Below, piece by piece: positions 52,143 through 60,491 of a stretch of DNA of 64,000 bases. A program made the translations under genes and the position numbers. Under the pieces are notes generated by a model that worked only from the letters and a program-made list of their open reading frames with translations, did not search any database and had not been told where the DNA came from. Every line of letters starts with the position of its first letter. Within the stretch, counting starts at the first letter, position 1. The stretch comes from an uncultured Bacteroidales bacterium. Its GTDB lineage: Bacteria > Bacteroidota > Bacteroidia > Bacteroidales > ML635J-15. The DNA lies in assembly GCA_905234755.1 (NCBI GenBank), contig CAJOIT010000001.1, positions 460,331-524,330 on the forward strand. Direction: 5' to 3'.

Positions 52143-52922
52143 TTAAATGATGAATTTTTCTTTTAATTTGCTAATGATGAGGTCAACGGCTTCTTCTGGG
52201 CTAACTTCGTAGGTTTCGCCTGCAGGCTTCAGAGCCTTGGTGAACGACTTGAATACTCTTGTCGGAGAACCCTTAAGACCGAGAAGGTTTTCATCTGTTC
52301 CGGTCTTGTCGGCGTTCCAGATTTCAACTTCGCGGTTGTAAGCCTCAACGATTCCGTTTACTGTCATATACCTTGCCTTATTGGCAGTTGAAAGAACTGT
52401 GAAAACGCATGGCATTTCGGTTTCGAGAATCTGGTAACCTTCTTCGGTTGACTTCTTTACGCGGCAGTTCTTACCGTTGACTTCGAGGTCGAGGAGGTAC
52501 GAAACCTGCGGGAGGCCAAGGTGTTCTGCAATCTGCGGACCAACCTGTGCGGTATCACCGTCGATAGCCTGACGGCCAGCAAGGATGAGGTCGAAGTCGA
52601 TTTGGCGGAGAGCACCTGCGATAGCCCTTGATGTAGCGAGGGTATCGGCACCACCGAGCTTGCGGTCGGTGAGGAGGATGGCGCGGTCAACGCCCATTGC
52701 CAAAGCTTCGCGCAAAGCTGCATCAGCCTGTGGAAGACCCATTGTGAGGACGGTTACGTGTGCTCCATACTTATCCTTTAGCTGGAGTGCGAGTTCGAGA
52801 GCTCCCTTGTCGTCTGGATTTATGATGCTGGGGATACCTTCACGGATAAGGGTTCCGGTTTTCGGGTCAAGTTTTACCTCAGTGGTATCCGGTACTTGTT
52901 TTATACAAACTACTATATTCAT
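52143..52922 (-). CDS. etfB: Electron transfer flavoprotein beta subunit
   Basis: AMP/FAD-binding beta subunit of ETF, 259 residues. It starts MNIVVCIKQVPDTTEV, typical of EtfB, has INPDDKGALELALQLKD (about 35-51), DRKLGGADTLATSRAIA, GRQAIDGDTAQVGPQIAEHL (signature, about 117-136) and the C-terminal PAGETYEVSPEEAVDLIISKL. The sequence is close to ETFs partnered with butyryl-CoA dehydrogenase in anaerobes. It follows the acyl-CoA dehydrogenase by 27 bases. Confidence 0.95.
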   Translation of the reverse strand: MNIVVCIKQVPDTTEVKLDPKTGTLIREGIPSIINPDDKGALELALQLKDKYGAHVTVLTMGLPQADAALREALAMGVDRAILLTDRKLGGADTLATSRAIAGALRQIDFDLILAGRQAIDGDTAQVGPQIAEHLGLPQVSYLLDLEVNGKNCRVKKSTEEGYQILETEMPCVFTVLSTANKARYMTVNGIVEAYNREVEIWNADKTGTDENLLGLKGSPTRVFKSFTKALKPAGETYEVSPEEAVDLIISKLKEKFII

Positions 52923-52949
52923 TTTCTTGATTTTAATGTTAGTGAAAAA

Positions 52950-54089
52950 TTATTTTAACAGTTTACCTGAGATTACCATTCTCTGAACTTCTGAAGTTCC
53001 TTCGTAGATTTCGGTAATCTTAGCGTCTCTCATCATTCTTTCAACCGGATATTCGCGAGTGTAACCGTATCCGCCGTGGAACTGAACAGCCTTGGTTGTC
53101 ATTTCCATTGCAGTTTCGGCTGCGAACAACTTAGCCATTGCAGCATCTGCCGAGAATGGAACGTGCTTGTCCTTCTTGTCGGCTGCGCTGTAAACGAGCA
53201 ATCTTGCAGCTTCGATTCTGGTTTCGAGGTCAGCAAGCTGGAACTGAGTGTTCTGGAACTGAGAAATCGACTTTCCGAACTGCTTACGTTCCTTTGTGTA
53301 CTTAACTGTTTCGTCCATGGCGCCCTGTGCAATACCGAGAGCCTGTGAAGCAACACCGATACGTCCGCCGTCGAGGGTGGTCATAGCAACCTTGAAGCCC
53401 TTTCCGAGTTCGCCGAGCTGATTTTCCTTAGGAACTATGCAGTTTTCGAAGATAAGTTCGCAAGTTGACGAACCGCGGATACCCATCTTCTTTTCCTTCT
53501 TACCGATTGAGAATCCTGGGAATCCCTTTTCAACGATGAAAGCAGAAATCCCCTTTGTACCCAACGACTTGTCGGTCATTGCGATAACGATGTAAACATC
53601 TGCATTGCCTGCGTTGGTGATGAAGATCTTTGTTCCGTTGAGAACCCAGTGGTCACCGTCGAGAACTGCAGTGGTCTGCTGTCCTGATGCATCTGTACCA
53701 GCGTTAGGTTCGGTAAGACCGAAAGCGCCAATCCATTCGCCGCTAGCGAGCTTTGGCAAATACTTCATCTTCTGTTCTTCGGTTCCGTATTCCAAGATAG
53801 GGCCGATGCACAATGAAGTGTGAGCAGAAACTACGATACCAGTAGTAGCGCAGCATCTCGAAAGCTCTTCTACAGCCATTGCATAGAGTTTATAATTACC
53901 ACCGGCTCCGCCGTACTGTGTCGGTACCGGAATTCCCATAATTCCTAATTTTCCCATCTTCTCGACGGTTTCAATAGGAAATCTTTCTTCTTCGTCTATT
54001 TCTGCAGCCAAAGGTTTTACTTCGTTTTCTGCAAAACTTCTAATCATCTGCTGAAATAATACTTCTGTTTTTGATAATCCAAAGTCCAT
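52950..54089 (-). CDS. Acyl-CoA dehydrogenase (short-chain/butyryl-CoA type)
   Basis: FAD enzyme interconverting enoyl-CoA and acyl-CoA; 379 residues, as usual. It shows GLTEPNAGTDASGQ (FAD site, about 123-136), KIFITNAGNAD, MTTLDGGRIGVASQALGIAQ, and near the C-terminus FHGGYGYTREYPVERMMRDAK with the catalytic Glu in IYEGTSEVQR (about 361-370). It heads the operon with etfB, etfA and CoA transferase, the arrangement seen in butyrate or propionate/crotonyl-CoA metabolism. A promoter -7-like TACCTTTA lies at 54148-54155 (minus). Confidence 0.93.
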   Translation of the reverse strand: MDFGLSKTEVLFQQMIRSFAENEVKPLAAEIDEEERFPIETVEKMGKLGIMGIPVPTQYGGAGGNYKLYAMAVEELSRCCATTGIVVSAHTSLCIGPILEYGTEEQKMKYLPKLASGEWIGAFGLTEPNAGTDASGQQTTAVLDGDHWVLNGTKIFITNAGNADVYIVIAMTDKSLGTKGISAFIVEKGFPGFSIGKKEKKMGIRGSSTCELIFENCIVPKENQLGELGKGFKVAMTTLDGGRIGVASQALGIAQGAMDETVKYTKERKQFGKSISQFQNTQFQLADLETRIEAARLLVYSAADKKDKHVPFSADAAMAKLFAAETAMEMTTKAVQFHGGYGYTREYPVERMMRDAKITEIYEGTSEVQRMVISGKLLK

Positions 54090-54314
54090 AATTATCTTTT
54101 GTTTTTATTAATTTACGGTTATAAAAATCAATTTTTTTTAACGGTCGTAAAGGTACAATTAATTTTTGACAATGAGACATACTTATATTAAATATTTTTA
54201 TGCACAATGTTAATTTGTTGAAAATAAATGGATAAACGCCCAGTAGGCTGTCCGGTGGATACAAGTTTTGAGAGTAGTTTCTGCTGATTCCATTTGACTA
54301 ATAGTTGTGCTTAT

Positions 54315-54518
54315 AAGTTGCCATATCTATGTTGTTTTATTGAGTTATGGCAACTTTTAGTTATTTATAAATTGCCATAACTATGTATTTATATTGAGAT
54401 ATGGGAACTTTTTATGTTTTATAAGTTGCCATAAGTCTGTTATTTTTATTATTTGTGGCAACTTTTAATTTGTTATATTTTGCCATAACTGAATAAAATT
54501 TTCATTTGTGGATGGTTT
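54315..54518. repeat. Upstream array: four 54-bp-period hairpin repeats
   Basis: Left arms (AAGTTGCCATA or near) start at 54315, 54369, 54423 and 54477, an exact 54-bp period. Each is followed after exactly 20 bases by a right arm (TATGGCAACTT or near) at 54346, 54400 and 54454; the fourth right arm is degenerate. The 20-base inner segments are AT-rich and partly alike. The array ends about 50 bases before the ATPase ATG at 54567. Confidence 0.93.
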
Positions 54519-54566
54519 ATAAATAATAAATATTACCTTTGCTCCGTATTTCAAAATTATTGTCCG

Positions 54567-56000
54567 ATGAAGAAAATAATTGCAAGAGACAAGGAAATCA
54601 ATCGGTTGGAAGAACTTTATAATTCGAAACGACCAGAGTTTGTCATTGTTTATGGTCGCAGACGAATCGGTAAGACATTCCTTGTGAACCAGGTATTTGA
54701 AAAGCGATTTACTTTTTCGTTTGTAGGTGCGAAAAAGGAGTCACAGAAAATGCAGTTGAAGCGTTTTGCAGCACAATTGCAAAGGTATGGTAGCTCAACT
54801 TTTACTCCGGCACTCGAAACTTGGGAAGATGCCTTCGACGAGTTAAGACGCTTAATTGAAAGTAAGCCGAAAAAGCAGCGCAAGGTTATATTTCTTGACG
54901 AAATGCCGTGGATTGACACTCCGCGAAGCCGTTTCTTGTCGGCATTGGAATATTTTTGGAATGCGTGGGCGGCACAGCGCGACGACATTATGTTTATTGC
55001 TTGCGGTTCTGCTACTTCGTGGATGGTCAACCGCATTTTGCGGAATAGGGGCGGACTTCACAACCGCTTTACGGCGCAGATTTATCTCCGTCCGTTCCAT
55101 CTTAACGAGTGCGAGGAGTTCCTGCATTCTTCGGGTTGCAACTGGGACCGATACACCATACTACAGTGCTATATGACTTTCGGAGGTGTACCTTATTATT
55201 TGAGTCAGTTGAATTCGAAGGAAAGTCTTGCTCAGAATATTGACAGGTTGTTTTTTGCGAAAAATGCACCGATGAAACTCGAATTCGATGAACTTTTCAG
55301 CGCTTTGTTCCCTCATGCCGACAAGTATGTGGATGTTATGAAAGCTTTGTCGCAGAAGCGAGGCGGAATGATGAGGTCGGAAATCATTGAAAGCACTGGC
55401 ATTTCTGGTGGTGGACTTTCGAAAATCCTCGACAATCTTGAACGCTGCGACTTCATAACCATATATTCGCGTTATAAGAGTTCCGTGCGCAATTCCCTTT
55501 ACCGTATATGCGATCCTTATACCTTGTTTTATTTTAAGTTCGTGCATTCTGGCAATAGGAAGGATGTCCATTTTTGGTCAAACAACTTGACTTCTCAGTC
55601 GGTGGTTGCTTGGCAAGGATTCAGTTTCGAGACTATATGCATAGAGCATCTTGACCAGATAAAGAAAAAACTGGGAATCAGTGGCATCGGTACAAATTCT
55701 TGTACTTGGCGCAAAGTTGGAACAAAGGACGAGCAGGGAACGCAAATCGACCTTCTCATTGAGCGTGCCGACAGGGTGATTAATATTTGCGAGATGAAAT
55801 TCTCCGATTCGGCATATAGCATCACTAAGGATTACGAAAATAAACTGCGGACAAAAATTTCAGTTTTCCGCGAAGAAACACGCACTACAAAATCGATTCT
55901 GCTAACAATGGTTACAACATACGGAGTTACTACTGGCATTCATTCTGGAATCGTTACTAATGAAGTGTGTATGAACGATTTGTTTGAAAAGTCGTATTAA
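54567..56000 (+). CDS. Archaeal-type ATPase with C-terminal DUF234 nuclease-like domain
   Basis: A 477-residue protein. The N-terminal ATPase_2/AAA domain has Walker A YGRRRIGKTFLV (about 29-40) and Walker B VIFLDEMPWID (about 108-118). The middle has winged-helix-like MMRSEIIESTGISGGGLSKIL (about 262-283) and RYKSSVRNSLYRICDPY, and the C-terminus (about 385-420) carries a DUF234/PD-(D/E)xK-type core, GTQIDLLIERADRV followed by ICEMKFSD (Asp and E-x-K). This is the architecture of the ATPase/DUF234 family common in archaea and anaerobic bacteria, whose role is unknown. It is flanked by hairpin repeat arrays with identical geometry on both sides, and its composition is slightly AT-rich. It has no operon partner. 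Confidence 0.88.
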   Translation: MKKIIARDKEINRLEELYNSKRPEFVIVYGRRRIGKTFLVNQVFEKRFTFSFVGAKKESQKMQLKRFAAQLQRYGSSTFTPALETWEDAFDELRRLIESKPKKQRKVIFLDEMPWIDTPRSRFLSALEYFWNAWAAQRDDIMFIACGSATSWMVNRILRNRGGLHNRFTAQIYLRPFHLNECEEFLHSSGCNWDRYTILQCYMTFGGVPYYLSQLNSKESLAQNIDRLFFAKNAPMKLEFDELFSALFPHADKYVDVMKALSQKRGGMMRSEIIESTGISGGGLSKILDNLERCDFITIYSRYKSSVRNSLYRICDPYTLFYFKFVHSGNRKDVHFWSNNLTSQSVVAWQGFSFETICIEHLDQIKKKLGISGIGTNSCTWRKVGTKDEQGTQIDLLIERADRVINICEMKFSDSAYSITKDYENKLRTKISVFREETRTTKSILLTMVTTYGVTTGIHSGIVTNEVCMNDLFEKSY

Positions 56001-56025
56001 AAACCACTATTATTTGTTGTCTTAT

Positions 56026-56121
56026 AAGTTGCCATATCTATATATTTTTGTTAAGTTATGGCAACTTTTGTGTGTTTATAAATTGCCATATCTATATATC
56101 TTCATATAGTTGTGGCAACTT
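56026..56121. repeat. Downstream array: two 54-bp-period hairpin repeats
   Basis: Left arms at 56026-56036 and 56080-56090, again 54 bases apart; right arms at 56057-56067 and 56111-56121, again with 20-base inner segments. The arms and spacing match the array upstream of the gene. The remaining sequence to 56307 has only a run of TTTTAGCC-like words near 56266-56306 and no gene. Confidence 0.93.
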
Positions 56122-56307
56122 ATAGTATTATGAAAAGAATTGTAATTGGTTGATTGTTAGGTTTATAGTACATTACAAATGCTAATATTCGTATGTGTTG
56201 GATTACTGCGTTTGGCAGTGAGCTAAAGGTTACAAATCCAACGCGGCAATGGCGACAATGGTTAACGGGCTTTTAGCCTTTTAGCCTGCAAGCCTGTTAG
56301 CCTTTTT

Positions 56308-57009
56308 TTACCAATTCTTTTCCAGAGGTCGTTTTTGTGCTTGCTGTGCCTTTTGGACCTTGTCTTGGGTTTCTTTTTCCTTCTGGCTTAGCGATTCCAG
56401 GTAGCGTTCCATTTCTTCGCGTGACATGTTTTGATCTTGGTTTTGCTGCTGTTGTTGCTGGTCTTGCTTGTCCTGATTATCCTTGTTCTGGTCTTGGTTC
56501 TGTTGCTGGTCTTTGTTTTGATCCTGATTCTGCTGTTGCTGCTGGCTGTTGTCGCCGTTCTGCTGTTGGTTTTGCTGCTGTTGCTGCATAATCTTGGTGG
56601 CGACAGCCATATTGTGGCGTCTGCGGTCGTGGGTGGGGTCGAGCTTCAGGGCGTTGCGGTACGACTCTACGCTTTCCTTGTACTTGTTGGCTTGCATGTA
56701 GGTGTTGCCAAGGTTGTAGTAGGCTTCGGCTTTCTGCTTGTCGGTGAGGTCGGTGCGAAGGTACTCGTTGTAGGCGTTTACCGACTTCTCGAACTGGTCG
56801 TTGCGGTAGTTGGCAGCGCCTGAGTTTTTGTAAACGCTAACCTCGGCGGGATTGGTCTTCAATGCTTGGTCGTACTGTGCCGCCGCCTTTCCGTATTCGG
56901 CATTTTCGTAGGCCTTGTTGCCCTTGCGTATTTGTGCGCGTTCTTCCTGTGCGAAGGAGGTAGCGGCTGCAAGGAGAAGTATTATGATTGTTGAAGCTAT
57001 TGTTTTCAT
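56308..57009 (-). CDS. BatC-like TPR protein with glutamine-rich tail
   Basis: A 233-residue protein with signal peptide MKTIASTIIILLLAAATSFA; the start at 57009 is chosen because a further upstream Met would disrupt it and overlap batB. Residues about 25-135 are three TPR repeats (KGNKAYENAEYGKAAAQYDQ, AYYNLGNTYMQANKYKESVE). After them lies a stretch of about 60 residues that is nearly all Gln, Asn, Asp and Lys, then a charged coiled coil ending in KRPLEKNW. It matches the TPR protein (BatC) of aerotolerance operons, acting in the periplasm with BatA and BatB, though the exact role is unknown. Confidence 0.82.
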   Translation of the reverse strand: MKTIASTIIILLLAAATSFAQEERAQIRKGNKAYENAEYGKAAAQYDQALKTNPAEVSVYKNSGAANYRNDQFEKSVNAYNEYLRTDLTDKQKAEAYYNLGNTYMQANKYKESVESYRNALKLDPTHDRRRHNMAVATKIMQQQQQNQQQNGDNSQQQQQNQDQNKDQQQNQDQNKDNQDKQDQQQQQQNQDQNMSREEMERYLESLSQKEKETQDKVQKAQQAQKRPLEKNW

Positions 57010-57061
57010 GGACAGCGTTATTTGAGACGCGCCATGGCACGTCTTTACATTGGTGTATGTT

Positions 57062-58108
57062 TTATGCATTGTTTTCATTATTCTCCTCCTTTTTGAACAA
57101 CTTTATCTTGCTTAGAAGCGGATTCTTGCGTTCTACTAGGAATACTTCAAGAACGAGTAGAAGCAGTGCTGCAAATACGAAATACTGGAACCTTTCATCG
57201 TACTCGGAGTATATCTGCTTTGTTGTTTCGCTTTGCTGTAGGCTGTTGAGTTCGTTGAGTATTGCATCGGACGAACTTGAGCTGTTGGATGCACGGACAT
57301 ATATTCCGCCTGTAATCTTGGCAATTTCCACAAGTGTCTGCTCGTCGAGTTTTGTCATGACGGTGTTGCCGTTGTTGTCCTTCATGTATCCGCTTCCCTT
57401 CTTGTTGGGAATGGGCACGCCGCTTGGCGAACCGAAACCTACTGTCATAACGATTATTCCCTGTTCCTTGAGCGATTTTGCCACCTCGATAGCATCTTCT
57501 TCGTGGTTTTCGCCATCGGTCATAAGGATAATGACTTTCGATGCTTCCTCGTTGCTCGAAAATGAGCGTGCAGCAAGTGTCATTGCTTTTGCAAGGTCGG
57601 TGCCCTGCACGGCAATGTCGTCCGTGCTTGTGGATGACAGATATAGCCTTGCCGAGCGCACATCGGTGGTAATTGGCATCTGCACGAATGCATCGCCTGC
57701 GAAAATCACCATTCCGAGACGGTTGCCGTTGAGTTTGCCGAGAATCCTCTCGATGAACATCTTGGCGTTGCCCAGACGGTTAGGCTTGACATCTTCGGCA
57801 AGCATCGAGTTCGAGACATCGAGAGCGGTAACAATCTCTACGCCCTTGAGCGTTACTTCGCTAAGTTTCGAGCCGAACTGCGGGCGGGCAAGTCCGATGA
57901 TTATGCAGGCTATTGCGAGGCATACCATTATCAGCTTGGCGATTTTCCTGCCGAGGCTGGCTTCGGGAATTAGCAGCTTTACAAGGTTGGCATCGCCGAC
58001 TTTTTTAAGCCTTCTGCGCCTTATGATTTCGGCTGCGGCAAACAGTATCGCCAATGCTGCTATCACGAGCAGCAACCATAAATATTGTGGATTCTGAAAC
58101 CTGAACAT
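57062..58108 (-). CDS. batB: BatB-like vWA membrane protein
   Basis: A 348-residue protein with membrane helices near residues 9-28 and 52-73 and another near 310-330. The vWA domain has an intact MIDAS: DVSNSMLAEDV (about 94-104), the Thr in STSTDDIAVQGTDLAKAM, and LMTDGENHEED. It is paralogous to batA upstream, from which it is separated by 3 bases. The Bat (Bacteroides aerotolerance) operon was named from B. fragilis; the vWA proteins probably work at the inner membrane with MoxR. Confidence 0.9.
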   Translation of the reverse strand: MFRFQNPQYLWLLLVIAALAILFAAAEIIRRRRLKKVGDANLVKLLIPEASLGRKIAKLIMVCLAIACIIIGLARPQFGSKLSEVTLKGVEIVTALDVSNSMLAEDVKPNRLGNAKMFIERILGKLNGNRLGMVIFAGDAFVQMPITTDVRSARLYLSSTSTDDIAVQGTDLAKAMTLAARSFSSNEEASKVIILMTDGENHEEDAIEVAKSLKEQGIIVMTVGFGSPSGVPIPNKKGSGYMKDNNGNTVMTKLDEQTLVEIAKITGGIYVRASNSSSSSDAILNELNSLQQSETTKQIYSEYDERFQYFVFAALLLLVLEVFLVERKNPLLSKIKLFKKEENNENNA

Positions 58109-58111
58109 AGC

Positions 58112-59107
58112 TTAAAAAGTATTTTTTAATACCGTTAAACCTAAAATTTGTTCTATCAGCAGAAGTATGAACGCCCATACGAGTATCGGCATATATTCTT
58201 CGCGTGGCTTTGAGAACGACTTGACATCGAGCTGAGTCTTTTCCATCTTATCGATTTCGGCGTAGATGTTGCGCAGACTCTCGTTGTCGGTGGCGCGGAA
58301 GTATTTTCCGTCGGTCATTTCGGCAATCTGCGTGAGGCTTTCCTCGTCAATCTTTACATCAATGTCTTGATATACAGTTGTTCCGAATGCAGTCTTGAAA
58401 GGGTAGGGGGCTTTACCGTTCTTGCCTATGCCGATGGTATAGACGCGGATTCCGTACTCCTTGGCAAATTCGGCTGCCGTGGTTGGCGAAATGCTTCCCA
58501 TATTGTTTTCACCGTCGGTGAGCAGTATGATGACCTTGCTCACGGCCTTGCTGTCGCGCAGACGGTTTACTGCGGTTGCAAGACCAAGTCCGATGGCTGT
58601 TCCGTCGTCGATAAGACCGCTCTTAATGCTTCCGAAAAGGTTGAGCAGTACGGCATGGTCGATGGTAAGCGGGCACTGCGTGTAGCTTTCGCCGGCAAAC
58701 ACCACAAGTCCGATGTTGTCGTCCGGACGTGATGAAACGAATTCCATTCCGATGTTCTTTGCGGCTTCGATGCGGTTGGGACGGAAGTCCTCGGCCAGCA
58801 TACTGCCGCTTATGTCGAGTGCTATGGCAATGTCGATGCCTTCGGTTTTCTGTTCTTCCCAGCTGTCGGTGCTTTGCGGGCGGGCGATTACGACAATTAT
58901 AAGTGCCACGCATGCCAACCTAACGGCAAACAGCACATGTCGCATTATGTATCTCCACGGCAGGCGTTTGCCCTGAAAAGCTTCTAGCGAACTGACATTC
59001 ATCGAGGCCACCGACTTCTTGCGGCGCCACACATACCATGCTATCATCGGAACCAGCACGGTAAGAAGCCATAAATATTCGGGATTTGCAAATTCAATGT
59101 TACTCAT
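58112..59107 (-). CDS. batA: BatA-like vWA membrane protein
   Basis: A 331-residue vWA protein with membrane helices near 10-26, 55-75 and 305-325. MIDAS motif DISGSMLAEDF (about 95-105), the Thr in IDDGTAIGLGLATAV and Asp in LLTDGENNMG are intact. It sits between the DUF4381-like gene (2-base gap) and batB (3-base gap) in the Bat operon. It matches the N-terminal YLWLLTVLVPMIAWYVW helix typical of BatA. Confidence 0.92.
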   Translation of the reverse strand: MSNIEFANPEYLWLLTVLVPMIAWYVWRRKKSVASMNVSSLEAFQGKRLPWRYIMRHVLFAVRLACVALIIVVIARPQSTDSWEEQKTEGIDIAIALDISGSMLAEDFRPNRIEAAKNIGMEFVSSRPDDNIGLVVFAGESYTQCPLTIDHAVLLNLFGSIKSGLIDDGTAIGLGLATAVNRLRDSKAVSKVIILLTDGENNMGSISPTTAAEFAKEYGIRVYTIGIGKNGKAPYPFKTAFGTTVYQDIDVKIDEESLTQIAEMTDGKYFRATDNESLRNIYAEIDKMEKTQLDVKSFSKPREEYMPILVWAFILLLIEQILGLTVLKNTF

Positions 59108-59109
59108 AG

Positions 59110-60489
59110 TTATGCCTCTTTGTCGTTTTTCTCCCCAGTGGTAATCTTGTCGGCTTCTATTTCTGCCTGGACGTTTATTGCCTTAGGGTCGTTAACAATG
59201 ATTTCCTTGGTGTGTTCTACAAAGTCGAATGCGTTTCGCAGCGAAAGGTCGTTGTCGCCCTGCAGCGGCTGGAACTTTGCGAACTTCACGCTGTCGGCGA
59301 GTTCAAGCATCTGACGCAGACGCATCTTGTCGTCGCTGTCGATTGGAATGGCGGCGTTGAACATGTCGAGAATTTCGGATGTCGTCATCTGCTCTGCATC
59401 GATGCCGTAGCGGTTGTCGATGTATGTCCTGATGGTGTCGGTGAGTTGGACGTGGTATTCCTTCACCTGTCCGCGGCTCCAAATCTTTTCGTTGCGGATG
59501 CGTTCAAGGTCTTCGAATGCAATTTCGTGGGCAGGACGCTCGGGCTTGATTTTGATCATCGGGATAGGCGACTTTCCGTGTTTCTTGCGGTAGATGACAT
59601 AGAATATTATCGCACCGGCAATCAGCACAATGAGTATCAGCCACCAGAATTTCGAGAAGAAAGTCTTAATATCGTACCAGAATTCCGCCCAGTTGAAAGG
59701 TGTGTTGTAGAGTTCGTCGTTTATGTCCTCAATCTCGAAGAGCGTGAAAAGTATGTCGCCGCTTTCAACTTTCTGACCTTCCTGTACGAATACCGAATCG
59801 ACGCTTCCGTAAACATAGTGGGTTTCCATTATGTCCTTGTCAACAACGAACATACGGTGCGAGTCGGCATTTGCTATCGAGTCGATCTGCTGCTGGTTTG
59901 TGAAGCCGGTCTGCATCACTTGCGAAGCGTACTGCTGTATCATCTGTCGCTTTATTTCCTCGCGGAGCATCTGTAGCGTGTCGGCTGACATCGACTGCTT
60001 TATGGAGTCGGGGATGTACTGCTCGATTTCGTTCTTGAAACCGTCCTTTCCGAACAGAACCGTTCCTGCATATTGTGCAAAAATGGTGTCGCGTGGAATG
60101 GTGTCGATGAGTATGTACGGATTTACCTTGAGGTAAAGTTCGGCGGTGGAAAATTCGTTTGTGTCGGCACCAGAAACTACCATGAACCTTATCGGCGAAA
60201 TTACATTTATACCTGTGTCGAAGGAGGTTATGAGGTAGTCCTTTGTGTATTTTCCGCCATCAATTTTTGCTTCGTTGTCCTTGATGAGGAATATCTTGTC
60301 GCAAATGGTGTCGGCAAACTGCTGCGGTATCACCTGCGACTGCGGGGGAACGTCTGCGCTTATCGAAATCAGCGTCTGTTCGCCTACGATTATGCTGTCG
60401 TTCTGCAACTTTGCCGAGATGTTGTAGTTCTGGGCAGATGTTGCTATTGCAATGGCTATTAATATTAAGGTAACAACTGACTTTTTCAC
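59110..60489 (-). CDS. Membrane protein of the Bat operon (BatD/DUF4381-like position)
   Basis: A 459-residue protein with a signal peptide (VTLILIAIAIATSAQ), a periplasmic part of about 255 residues with beta-sandwich character (IIVGEQTLISISADVPPQ), one transmembrane helix (WWLILIVLIAGAIIFYVIY, about 280-300) and a cytoplasmic tail with HEIAFEDLERIRNEKIW and VQLTDTIRTYIDNRYGI, like the DUF4381 tail. It occupies the place between DUF58 and batA. The periplasmic part resembles BatD-like oxygen-tolerance proteins only in general character. It is probably a membrane component of the Bat complex. Confidence 0.75.
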   Translation of the reverse strand: MKKSVVTLILIAIAIATSAQNYNISAKLQNDSIIVGEQTLISISADVPPQSQVIPQQFADTICDKIFLIKDNEAKIDGGKYTKDYLITSFDTGINVISPIRFMVVSGADTNEFSTAELYLKVNPYILIDTIPRDTIFAQYAGTVLFGKDGFKNEIEQYIPDSIKQSMSADTLQMLREEIKRQMIQQYASQVMQTGFTNQQQIDSIANADSHRMFVVDKDIMETHYVYGSVDSVFVQEGQKVESGDILFTLFEIEDINDELYNTPFNWAEFWYDIKTFFSKFWWLILIVLIAGAIIFYVIYRKKHGKSPIPMIKIKPERPAHEIAFEDLERIRNEKIWSRGQVKEYHVQLTDTIRTYIDNRYGIDAEQMTTSEILDMFNAAIPIDSDDKMRLRQMLELADSVKFAKFQPLQGDNDLSLRNAFDFVEHTKEIIVNDPKAINVQAEIEADKITTGEKNDKEA

Positions 60490-60491
60490 GG

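Noticed and set aside
54315..56121. CRISPR array
   Set aside because: The period is regular but the repeated part is a hairpin with two arms in each unit, the inner 20 bases are partly conserved rather than unique, units number only six in two blocks, and no cas gene is present.
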